64,000 nt of DNA from Candidatus Zixiibacteriota bacterium (GTDB lineage Bacteria; Zixibacteria; MSB-5A5; WJJR01; JAJRUJ01): assembly GCA_020051695.1 (NCBI GenBank), contig JAGVQM010000036.1, positions 1-64,000 of the forward strand. The letters run 5' to 3'. The notes beneath the pieces were generated by a model that was not told where the DNA came from, did not search any database, and worked only from the letters and a program-made list of their open reading frames with translations. This document shows positions 8,006 through 15,835 of this stretch, piece after piece (position 1 is the stretch's first letter; each line of letters begins with the position of its first letter). The position numbers were made by a program, and so were the translations under genes.

Positions 8006-10768
8006 CTAGGCCTGAATGTATTCGGGTTCGAGCGCGCCGCGCAAATCCTCAATACGGAACGGGGTAACCAGCGCAGTGTCGCACCATGGGGCACGAGGAG
8101 TTTCCGTATGTCGTGCTTTCGGCTCACCGACCGCAACAATGCGAATATCCCGCCGGAGCTCTCTGGCCTGCGTTGCGAATTTTTCCGCTCCGGCAAGACC
8201 CTGTCCGGCAATGATAAAATCAAAACCGCCGCGTTCAAATAACCGCAACCCCTGCTCGGCGGAGACAGCCGCCTGCGCGCGATACCCCAGGACATCAAGC
8301 ATGCCCAGCAACAAATCGCGGATCAATTCCTCTTCGTCGACAACCAGTACTCCCGTCTCCATATGCACTGGTTCCGGCGCATCGCGCCTTTCCCGAGGCG
8401 TGAAACTGAGCAACAGTTTGCGCGGGGCGTCGCTGCCGTTGATGATCCGCAATCTGGCATCCCACAGTTCGAGTGTTTCACGGATAGACTGTTTGAACGG
8501 GACGGCGGCCGCCGGCTGGCCATTCTGATCATCGGCGCGAAAATCAATTGCCGATCCACGATCGAAAACGACGGAAATCCGGTCACGATCAAGCAGCGCG
8601 TTGATCCGTAGTTCAGGCCGCGCCAAGATACCATCGGCGAAATTCGCCAATCCCCAATCAAAAATTTCATTAAGCACAACGGGATTGACGATCGGAATAT
8701 TGCCGTCGGCGACAGGAAAATCGATCCGCCCCGGACGAACATGTTCCCCCTGCGCGGAGATCCAATTGGTTATCGCGCGGTCGATAGTCATCGTCGAGGG
8801 GGGCTGCGGAAGATCATCGCCGTGCCGGAGAGCAACCGTCTCGGGTTCGTCGGCAACCGGCGGAGGATTTTCGAAGTGATGATGAACTTCCCCTGGTTGA
8901 TCTGCTACACTATAGTCGGCAGCGTGAAAATCTTCGCGGATGAGGACGACATCCACAAGCCGGACGAGGGTCTTGAACAGCCGCATCTCGCGTTCGTCCG
9001 GCTCGGCGGCATCCCGGTGATGATAGATACTTAACCAGCCCCGATTATGTGTGACCGAGGGAATCGGGAAACGCCAAGCCCGCCAGCCGGCCCCGAAATC
9101 AGGCCACGTTTCACTCAGGGTTCCCGTTCCCTTATAATCCACACGGACCAGCCCCCCCAAATGGGCATTTGTTTCCAAGTCATCGGCCGCAGACGCAGAC
9201 AATAATTCACTAGAAGAATGATAAATTGCCGGGACATCGGCGCCGAAGGCCAGCCGCAAATGATAAACCGGGCGGACACCCGGTAATGATTGCCAGTACG
9301 CCGCCCGCTTCCCCGCCGGCAAGACCTTCGCCAGCAAACCGGGCAGGTCTTCGGCCCGGGAGTAAAGAGCATCGTCCAACAGCCGGTTCAAGTCGAGGAT
9401 TTCCTCCGGGAAGGGGCCTTTTTCCTCGGCACCAGCATCATCTGCGCGCCTGTTTAGGAGGACAATACTAGTCAGTTCAATCAGCAACTGCACCGCCTGG
9501 TCCCACCAGACGGGCGGCCGCTCAAGGCGCGGAATGAACAGCACTGCGTTATATGGAGCAGCAGCATCCGCGCAGATGACGGGGATCATGCGATATTCCG
9601 GCGAATTCGATGGCCCATCCTCTTCCGGCGGTGTGTAGGCCGTTTTCTGTCTGGTTGCGACCGCCTGCGCTGCCGCCTTCCGAAAACCATTACTGCCCAA
9701 AAACATCATATTGGATTCGCCGGCAGTCAAAGCCAGTGGTTCCCAGCGTTTATCCTCGGGCAGATACCTTCCGCAGCCGATAAACTCGCCGATTTTCGAC
9801 CCCAGTTCGGCCACGGCACTCTGCAATTTGTGCTCCGGCCGGGTCTCGGCGGACCACTGCGCTATCCAGGCGAAAAATTCTCTCTCGTTTTCCCGGACCT
9901 GCTGCCGTGAACGGCGTTCATTGCGCAAAGTCCGGGACACGCGGACTTCGGAAATGACGGTTGCCAGGAAAGCCACGGCTGAGCCGATCAACTTGCTGTC
10001 GGTGGGGGAGATAATTCCTTTCAAATGTGAACCGCACATGAGCACGCCCAGGGGTTTGCGCTCCTGCAACGGTCCATGCCCACCAATAAGTGTACAGGTG
10101 AAAATTGTGGCATAACCGCCCATTGGCTCGGCCAGTTCGGGGAAGAACCGCCGGATCGTGGCGGCGTCGGATATTTCCCGTGGCGATGCCTCACCGGCAG
10201 CACGTGAAAAGCCGGAATGTGTTGCCGAGACACATTCAAGCGTTTGTTGCAATGATAATGCGAAACCACTCGCCGATGCGAGGATATATTCCTTACCAGA
10301 GGGATGCAAAAGCCAGATGCCGCCGGCGTCGGCGCCGATTTTTCTGATGATTTCTTTCAACGAGAAATTCAAAATTTCCAGAAACGAGTACGGCCCCTGC
10401 GTGGCATCTCGGATTGAATCAAACAAATCAAAGGCCTCCTGCCGCACCGCCAGCTCGTCTTTTTCACGCACCGCCAGAGCCATCCGCTGCATGCCGCCAT
10501 GCAGCACCAGCCCCAAACCCAACGAGGCGCCCAAACCAAGGACCAACCAGTCAAGCGGCCAGCCCAGAACCTCCTGCCAGCGCCGCAGTTCGGCAAACTC
10601 AAAAAGCACGCTCGCCAAGGACCCAATGAATAGAGCTGCCAATCCCAGATAAACTTTTCTCCAGCCGATAAACCCGAGCGACCAATAGCGTTCATGGACT
10701 CGGAAAGCCAGAAAAAACAAGCCACCGGAAATAATCAGAGGAACTAGTTTGCAGTACAATGTGGACAT
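8006..10768 (-). CDS. Membrane-anchored GAF sensor with degenerate kinase and receiver domains
   Basis: This 920-residue protein has three N-terminal membrane helices (about 8-26, 38-56, 72-90). A long cytosolic part reads as two or three GAF-like domains (about 110-640). A region near 690-800 resembles a histidine-kinase ATPase domain (NPVVLNEIFDWGLANFADG) but lacks clear N and G boxes. The C-terminal 803-920 is receiver-like: it keeps the acidic pair DEE (811-813), but the phospho-acceptor Asp is Gly855, the conserved Lys is Thr902 and the Thr/Ser position is Gly881. So it looks like a hybrid kinase whose phosphotransfer chemistry is lost. GGAGGGG precedes ATG 10768. The partner is unknown. 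Confidence 0.72.
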   Translation of the reverse strand: MSTLYCKLVPLIISGGLFFLAFRVHERYWSLGFIGWRKVYLGLAALFIGSLASVLFEFAELRRWQEVLGWPLDWLVLGLGASLGLGLVLHGGMQRMALAVREKDELAVRQEAFDLFDSIRDATQGPYSFLEILNFSLKEIIRKIGADAGGIWLLHPSGKEYILASASGFALSLQQTLECVSATHSGFSRAAGEASPREISDAATIRRFFPELAEPMGGYATIFTCTLIGGHGPLQERKPLGVLMCGSHLKGIISPTDSKLIGSAVAFLATVISEVRVSRTLRNERRSRQQVRENEREFFAWIAQWSAETRPEHKLQSAVAELGSKIGEFIGCGRYLPEDKRWEPLALTAGESNMMFLGSNGFRKAAAQAVATRQKTAYTPPEEDGPSNSPEYRMIPVICADAAAPYNAVLFIPRLERPPVWWDQAVQLLIELTSIVLLNRRADDAGAEEKGPFPEEILDLNRLLDDALYSRAEDLPGLLAKVLPAGKRAAYWQSLPGVRPVYHLRLAFGADVPAIYHSSSELLSASAADDLETNAHLGGLVRVDYKGTGTLSETWPDFGAGWRAWRFPIPSVTHNRGWLSIYHHRDAAEPDEREMRLFKTLVRLVDVVLIREDFHAADYSVADQPGEVHHHFENPPPVADEPETVALRHGDDLPQPPSTMTIDRAITNWISAQGEHVRPGRIDFPVADGNIPIVNPVVLNEIFDWGLANFADGILARPELRINALLDRDRISVVFDRGSAIDFRADDQNGQPAAAVPFKQSIRETLELWDARLRIINGSDAPRKLLLSFTPRERRDAPEPVHMETGVLVVDEEELIRDLLLGMLDVLGYRAQAAVSAEQGLRLFERGGFDFIIAGQGLAGAEKFATQARELRRDIRIVAVGEPKARHTETPRAPWCDTALVTPFRIEDLRGALEPEYIQA

Positions 10769-10795
10769 TTATGCGCCCCTCCAACGGCGGGTAAC

Positions 10796-10814
10796 CACCC
10801 GAAACATTCGGGTG
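10796..10814 (-). other. Hairpin at the 5' end of the GAF-sensor mRNA
   Basis: CACCCGA (10796-10802) and TCGGGTG (10808-10814) form a 7-bp stem with a 5-base loop. The promoter at 10823-10850 predicts a transcript start at about 10816, so the hairpin would sit at the extreme 5' end of the mRNA. It could protect the RNA from 5'-end decay. Alternatively the inverted repeat could be an operator. Confidence 0.45.
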
Positions 10815-10822
10815 CCACGGTC

Positions 10823-10850
10823 ATGTTAGGCGGGCACAGGTAGTTGTCAA
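10823..10850 (-). promoter_or_regulatory. Sigma-70-type promoter of the GAF-sensor gene
   Basis: Minus strand: perfect TTGACA (10850-10845), 16-base spacer, TAACAT (10828-10823). The leader to ATG 10768 is about 48 bases and includes GGAGGGG. Confidence 0.6.
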
Positions 10851-10998
10851 GGACAAATGCAGCAAGGATCCCGAAATCTGTCGGCGCTATCCAACGAAAA
10901 GAGGCAACCCGGCATGGCCGCCAACGTATATTGTACAAATTGCGTTCATGCCGACCCGGCGGAGAACCGGGGAAAGTAGTCGACCGCAGGAGGAAAAA

Positions 10999-11214
10999 GT
11001 GAGCCACCAGCATTGTGGAGCCGGGAGCAGGGGCGGCTCGATCATCGGCGGGACAATCATGATTGTCATCGGCGGGTTCTTTTTAATGGTCAACATGGGT
11101 TGGTTGCCATTTCTGCGGGAGAGCTGGCCGGTATTATTAATCATCGTCGGGGCGGTATTGTTGGTCGGCGGCATGCGAAAATCCAGCCCACGGCAAGAAG
11201 AACCGGCTCCGTGA
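10999..11214 (+). CDS. Small two-helix membrane protein (LiaI/DUF5668-like)
   Basis: This 71-residue protein has a short polar start and two hydrophobic helices (about 14-31 and 42-60) joined by NMGWLPFLRESWPVLLI. That arrangement is typical of the LiaI-LiaF-like/DUF5668 transmembrane region, often linked to envelope-stress systems. GTG 10999 is chosen because AGGAGG lies five bases upstream; the longer frame to 10948 has none. Its stop overlaps the GTG of the next gene (GTGA), so the two are translationally coupled. No stress-response regulator is next to it, so the role is open. Confidence 0.75.
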   Translation: MSHQHCGAGSRGGSIIGGTIMIVIGGFFLMVNMGWLPFLRESWPVLLIIVGAVLLVGGMRKSSPRQEEPAP

Positions 11215-11924
11215 GTGCAGTATCAGGGAAAACAACCCCAGGAACCAAACGGCTCAACTTCGACGAGTGGATCTTTCTGGGGTTTTTGCTGCTTGTCTGG
11301 CCCGGGGTTTCCTGGGCCTTGTTTCCTTCAGGTGAAAAAACCCTGGACTTTCTGGGGCAGGCGGACCGGTCGGCAGTTTATCTGCAATCGATTGCCGTCA
11401 CTACTGCTGTCTTTTTTCTGCTCGCCGTCATTTTGCGTTTTCGTAGTAAGGAATTTGCCGGGCTGGGATATCGGCATTTCCCACCGGCCGATATCGGCGT
11501 CGGGGTACTGTTATTGATTGCGGCCAATTCAGTTTTGTTAATTTTGTCAGCCGCGTTTCCTTCTTTGCAACCCGGTCCCCATGATTTCATGACTGCACTC
11601 CTTCCCCGGACCGCCGGCGAACAATGGTTGTGGCTGGCTGTGTCGGCGGTCGCGGCCATCGGCGAGGAATCCTTGTTTCGCGGATTCGTCATGACTCGTG
11701 TCCGGCGTTGCTGCGGGGGTTGGGCTCCGGCCCTGCTGTTATCGAGTATCGGTTTCGGGCTGGCCCATGTGTATCAAGGTTGGCCCGGGGTCATCTTGAC
11801 CGGGATGTACGGCGCAATTTTCGGTCTGGTAGTCATCCGGCGGGGTAGCATATGGCCCTGCCTAATTGCGCATTTCCTGCAGGACGCGCTGGCGATTGTT
11901 CCCCTCGACCTTCCCACCTGGTGA
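11211..11924 (+). CDS. CPBP family intramembrane metalloprotease
   Basis: This 237-residue polytopic membrane protein shows the CPBP (Abi/CAAX protease-like) motifs: EESLFRGFV in the third quarter, then GFGLAHVYQG, then HFLQDAL, which together supply the Glu, Arg and His residues of the proposed metal site. Family members process prenylated or small membrane peptides, or act in bacteriocin immunity. GTG 11211 overlaps the previous stop, so it is coupled to the small LiaI-like protein, which may be a partner or substrate. The frame extends upstream inside that gene, but without a better start. It converges with the M28 peptidase gene eight bases further on. Confidence 0.82.
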   Translation: MSAVSGKTTPGTKRLNFDEWIFLGFLLLVWPGVSWALFPSGEKTLDFLGQADRSAVYLQSIAVTTAVFFLLAVILRFRSKEFAGLGYRHFPPADIGVGVLLLIAANSVLLILSAAFPSLQPGPHDFMTALLPRTAGEQWLWLAVSAVAAIGEESLFRGFVMTRVRRCCGGWAPALLLSSIGFGLAHVYQGWPGVILTGMYGAIFGLVVIRRGSIWPCLIAHFLQDALAIVPLDLPTW

Positions 11925-11932
11925 ACCGCGTT

Positions 11933-14281
11933 TTACATTGAACACGGATCACAGGGCAGCGGGCCCAGCATCTTGTATACCAGATTAACCAGAAAGGTCA
12001 CATCCAGCGGGGTGGTAATTGCCGAGCAATCGACATCGCCCGCTTCCACCGGGCACACCGGGGGCTGGACCCGCGCATCCAGACTTTTGTAGACAAAATT
12101 GGCCAGAAAACTCACATCAACCGGATTGATGCTGCCGTCACCGTTGATGTCGCCCCAGACACCGCAATCACATTCGGAACAGCTGTAATACGTGACGGAA
12201 AAATCATCAACCGCCGCTTCCACTACCGAACCGCTGCCCAGGTCGGAGGCGGAAAAACGCACCTTCATGTGATTGGTCAACGGCAGATAATCGGCGGCCC
12301 AGAAAGTAACTTCATGCCAGCCGCCGGAAGCACGTTCGACCGGACCGGCGGATTCCACCGTGGTCCAGTTTTGCCCATTGTCATTGGACAGCGATGCAAC
12401 AAAGACATCATTGAACGGGTCATCGCCGAAATTATTCGAATACCAGAAGGCATAATGAATTTCCGCATCGCCGACAGTCAGGTCGAACGTAGGCGAAATC
12501 AAAAAAGTCGTGCCACCGTCGACGTCCGAATTCCCCGCCACGTTGTCGGTCAGGTAGCAGCTCCCGGAACCGTCGAAGTCGGTCGGCGGGTCGCCCCGCA
12601 CCCCGCCGCCCGCGGGTACTCCCCTTTCCCACGGGCCGTCGGTAACGTAACCGGAAACGATCCAACCGGTACTTGTTTCAAATTCATCGGCGAAAACCGG
12701 CGCCATGTCTGTGGCGATCTTCACCCGGAAGGGGTCGTCCGGTCCCGGATCAGTTATAAAGCCGTTGGTGCTTTCCTCCGCGCTGAGATAGTAGACCAGC
12801 TGATTATCACAGCCGACGGCGGGTAAAGCGGCCTCGTACACATTGCCGGAGATTTCCGTTAACGGCACGGCAGTATAGTCGCCGCCGTTCACGGCATAAA
12901 ACAATTGCCCCGAGCCGTGGACCATCGCCCCGCCCCACGCCGCGGTCAGTTCGACGGGGAATGATTCGACAACATTCGGCCCGATGATTTCGGGTACGCC
13001 GGCCGGGTAGGTGAAAATGATTGTCGGCTGGGGCACAGCCAGGACATTCACCTGGTAAGCCGTGGCCAGGGAGGCCTTGACCATGTTGGTCATATAGTCA
13101 TAATCGACATAGGTCGTGCTGTCGCGATACGTATGGTAGACGCTCGAAAAAATGTTTTCCGCGACGAACGTGACAGGATAACCCTTCTGGGAAAAAGGCC
13201 AATGGTCCGAGCCGACGCTATTGCCCTCCAGGACCCCGACCAATCCGACCAACGAATCGGCAAGGGCTTGCCATAATTCGGAAAACGTGACATCCGGGCC
13301 ATGATACAACGAGGCCATCACCGTGTTTTCATAATGGCCGATCATGTCCATGTTGAGCATATAGATGATACTGTCTCCGCGCGCCGCCGCCTCATCGGCA
13401 TAATGATACGAGCCGTATAACCCCTGTTCTTCGGCGGCGAACAGGATGAAAATAAACGTCATTTCAGTTTCGACATCCTGCAGCACTCTGGCGATTTCCA
13501 GCACGCCGGCGGTCCCAGTGCCGTTGTCGTCCGCGCCCGGCGAAGTCGAGACCGCGTCGTAGTGTGCCCCGATAACAATTTGTTGGTTGGGCCAGGTGGA
13601 TCCGACTTTGTAGGCGATAACGTTCTGGCTTTCGCCGAGACTGGTCTGGAAATTGTCGAAAACGACCGAATCGTACTCGAATTCGGCGAATTTTCCGGCG
13701 ATCCAGTCGCGGGCGGCATAAATCGAATCGGTCGCAGTATACCGGCGAAAAAACGCCTGCAACCGTTCCAGATACGATTCGAGTGAATCGCGTTCGACCC
13801 CGGCGATCAGTGTAGCCAGATCGGCAGCCGTTGTGACAGCGGATTCCCGTAATTGCGGCGCCTCAGCAAACTCAATCGCCGGCCGGCTCCGGTTAACGGG
13901 AATCAACTGATGTGATTCCAGATCGGCCGCGGACTCGGTCTGATCGACTCGATAAAGCCGCAGGTTGTCCTGCTCAAACACCAGCGGGAATAAACCAACA
14001 TTTGCCCGGTCGAGGCGGCCATCGAAGGCCAGGTCTCCAGTGCTCACTTCGGAGATAATCAAGGCCCATTTCAATTGGGTCAACAGCAGCCGTCTCGCTG
14101 CGGCTTCGTCTGCCAGCACAAGGTAACCGTCAGTCAGCCGGACCAGCGGTTCGACCCCGACAGCACGCAGACGTTGTGTATCGGCGGCGTCGCGGACTCG
14201 GACTTTATACAAATCATCGGCCTCGGCCATTGCAACCCAGCACAGACATATGGCGAGGACAGGAATCACGCGTTTCAACAT
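11933..14281 (-). CDS. Secreted M28 zinc aminopeptidase with C-terminal dockerin pair
   Basis: This 782-residue protein starts with a signal peptide (residues 1-20). After a pro-region, the M28 peptidase domain (about 185-420) shows all metal and catalytic residues: H240 in GAHYDAV, D252 in GADDNGTG, E284/E285 in AAEEQGLYG, D312 in NMDMIG and H383 in YHTYRDST. Next come an Ig-like region and a jelly-roll/MAM-like domain (about 565-700). The end holds two dockerin-type loops (GDINGDGSINPVD, GDVDCSAITTPLD) and the terminus CDPCSM. It should release N-terminal amino acids outside the cell while bound to a surface partner. ATG 14281 follows GGAG; the frame upstream to 14425 lacks signal-peptide logic. 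Confidence 0.88.
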   Translation of the reverse strand: MLKRVIPVLAICLCWVAMAEADDLYKVRVRDAADTQRLRAVGVEPLVRLTDGYLVLADEAAARRLLLTQLKWALIISEVSTGDLAFDGRLDRANVGLFPLVFEQDNLRLYRVDQTESAADLESHQLIPVNRSRPAIEFAEAPQLRESAVTTAADLATLIAGVERDSLESYLERLQAFFRRYTATDSIYAARDWIAGKFAEFEYDSVVFDNFQTSLGESQNVIAYKVGSTWPNQQIVIGAHYDAVSTSPGADDNGTGTAGVLEIARVLQDVETEMTFIFILFAAEEQGLYGSYHYADEAAARGDSIIYMLNMDMIGHYENTVMASLYHGPDVTFSELWQALADSLVGLVGVLEGNSVGSDHWPFSQKGYPVTFVAENIFSSVYHTYRDSTTYVDYDYMTNMVKASLATAYQVNVLAVPQPTIIFTYPAGVPEIIGPNVVESFPVELTAAWGGAMVHGSGQLFYAVNGGDYTAVPLTEISGNVYEAALPAVGCDNQLVYYLSAEESTNGFITDPGPDDPFRVKIATDMAPVFADEFETSTGWIVSGYVTDGPWERGVPAGGGVRGDPPTDFDGSGSCYLTDNVAGNSDVDGGTTFLISPTFDLTVGDAEIHYAFWYSNNFGDDPFNDVFVASLSNDNGQNWTTVESAGPVERASGGWHEVTFWAADYLPLTNHMKVRFSASDLGSGSVVEAAVDDFSVTYYSCSECDCGVWGDINGDGSINPVDVSFLANFVYKSLDARVQPPVCPVEAGDVDCSAITTPLDVTFLVNLVYKMLGPLPCDPCSM

Positions 14282-14351
14282 GTTGTCTCCGGCTTTGGTA
14301 TATTTCGGCAATTGCCTCAGGAAGCACCATTTCAATATTTGTTCGAACCTG

Positions 14352-15653
14352 TCAGAGACCACACGGATCGCACGGTCCCGTACCGAATGAGCGGTACACG
14401 TAATTGACGTAAAACGCAACATCAACCGGCGTCACCTGGGCACTGCAATCCCAATCGCCGTTGTCCAGCGGGCAGTTCGGCAGCGGGAGACGCGAGTCCA
14501 GCGAGCGGTAGACATAGTTGACGATGATTGTGACATCCAGAGGGTTCAATGATCCGCTGGCATCCAAATCGCAGAAACCATCACACAAGCAGGGCGGCAC
14601 ATTCTCGATAAAAACCTGCATCGAATCCATGCTGATATTGTCGGTCAGCTCCAGGTCATCCCGGTCGTAGGCGTACACGCGCACCCAATAAGGACCATTA
14701 TCAAAGTCCGTGGTCCGCCAGCAGCCGGCGGTATCGGAGGCCTCGATGACACTGTCGCCGTCGGTATTGGTGATAATAAAGTAATAATCTCGGTTGTCGT
14801 AATCGCCTTCGGTATTATAGTAGGCATCATCCTGGTAAGTCACCCCGACATTCTGCTCATAAAATAATTCCCCGGTAAACGTTAGTGCAGGGATGATCCC
14901 CGTACTCATCGTGTCATTATAAATTTCGTAGGCCAGCGCATATGGCGCCAGGCGCCAGAGTGGTTCGTTTTGTACATCATCGACCCGCGCGATAATATCG
15001 ACATCGCCGGAGATCACTGCACCGTGGTCGAAATAATCGTGCGTCCCATTCCGGCAAAACGCGAACAGGTACTCCCCCGAGCAGTGCCGAATAATCGGCG
15101 GGGTTAGGTCGACAATGCCCGCCAACTCGTCCAGCGGATTGGCGATAAAGTCCCAGTCGGCATTCCAGTACTGACCACTGCTGCGGATTTTAACAAAATG
15201 GATATGGTGGAAATCCGCAGTCGGCCAGTAGACGATGTCGCCCAGATAATCACCCTCCTCAACATAGTCGCCCGGCGCCACGGTGATCGATGACTGATCG
15301 AGGTGGGCATACAGCCAGCCATCGCATTCTCCGCTGCCGGGCGCATCGCCCATAGCCACACGCCAGTGCAAATCCGCCGAAATAGTCAGTACAGCTTTGA
15401 CCCAGCCCGAGCGGACGGCGTACACCCGCTCACCCCAGTCGGTTAAAATATCCAGCCCCGGATGGAGGTATGAATCGACCGCCGGGTTGCCGCCGTAAAA
15501 TTGGTATTCGCCATATGAATTACCAATTCGATGAGTGGGTGAAGTCCGCTCAAGCGGCCACGGAATAGCAAATAACTTGCTGTTACACAACAATAACAGT
15601 ACAGATATTGAAATTACCACTTTAATAATATTCCACTGATTTTTCAATTCCAT
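14352..15653 (-). CDS. Secreted M23 (LytM-type) metallopeptidase with C-terminal dockerin pair
   Basis: This 433-residue protein has a signal segment (about 10-29). The M23 zinc site reads H64 and D68 in HPGLDI, H117 in YAHLD and the H-x-H pair 150-152 in HHIHFVK. M23 enzymes cut peptidoglycan cross-bridges or other glycine-rich peptides. The middle has beta-rich Asp/Tyr-rich sequence. The end has two dockerin-type repeats (CDLDASGSLNPLD, GDWDCSAQVTPVD) and the terminus CDPCGL, as in the adjacent M28 gene. GGAGG directly abuts ATG 15653, so the in-frame TTG at 15647, six bases from GGAGG, may be the real start. It lies 70 bases before the M28 gene on the same strand. Confidence 0.86.
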   Translation of the reverse strand: MELKNQWNIIKVVISISVLLLLCNSKLFAIPWPLERTSPTHRIGNSYGEYQFYGGNPAVDSYLHPGLDILTDWGERVYAVRSGWVKAVLTISADLHWRVAMGDAPGSGECDGWLYAHLDQSSITVAPGDYVEEGDYLGDIVYWPTADFHHIHFVKIRSSGQYWNADWDFIANPLDELAGIVDLTPPIIRHCSGEYLFAFCRNGTHDYFDHGAVISGDVDIIARVDDVQNEPLWRLAPYALAYEIYNDTMSTGIIPALTFTGELFYEQNVGVTYQDDAYYNTEGDYDNRDYYFIITNTDGDSVIEASDTAGCWRTTDFDNGPYWVRVYAYDRDDLELTDNISMDSMQVFIENVPPCLCDGFCDLDASGSLNPLDVTIIVNYVYRSLDSRLPLPNCPLDNGDWDCSAQVTPVDVAFYVNYVYRSFGTGPCDPCGL

Positions 15654-15686
15654 CCTCCAAAGGGCAATAGTTCACCCATTTTCTCA

Positions 15687-15714
15687 AATATACCTTATAT
15701 CTAATGATCGGCAA
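15687..15714 (-). promoter_or_regulatory. Promoter of the M23-dockerin gene
   Basis: Minus strand: TTGCCG (15714-15709), 16 bases, TATATT (15692-15687). Transcript start is about 15680, with a leader of about 27 bases that contains GGAGG. It could serve both dockerin peptidase genes. Confidence 0.5.
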
Positions 15715-15769
15715 CTGATTTCGTTGTCTTCTTCAACCGCAGTTTTGGCAAGTCCATTACGGTCAACGA

Positions 15770-15799
15770 CAAAAAATCGGGGGAGCAACGGCTCCCCCG
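15770..15799 (-). terminator. Rho-independent terminator of the cmk-plsC-rpsA operon
   Basis: On the minus strand a 9-bp stem CGGGGGAGC/GCTCCCCCG (15799-15791 with 15786-15778) with a CGTT loop is followed by A and six T (15776-15771). It starts about 37 bases after the rpsA stop. A textbook terminator. Confidence 0.88.
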
Positions 15800-15835
15800 G
15801 TGAGAAATCAACGTATGTTGATGTCGGGATTGAAC

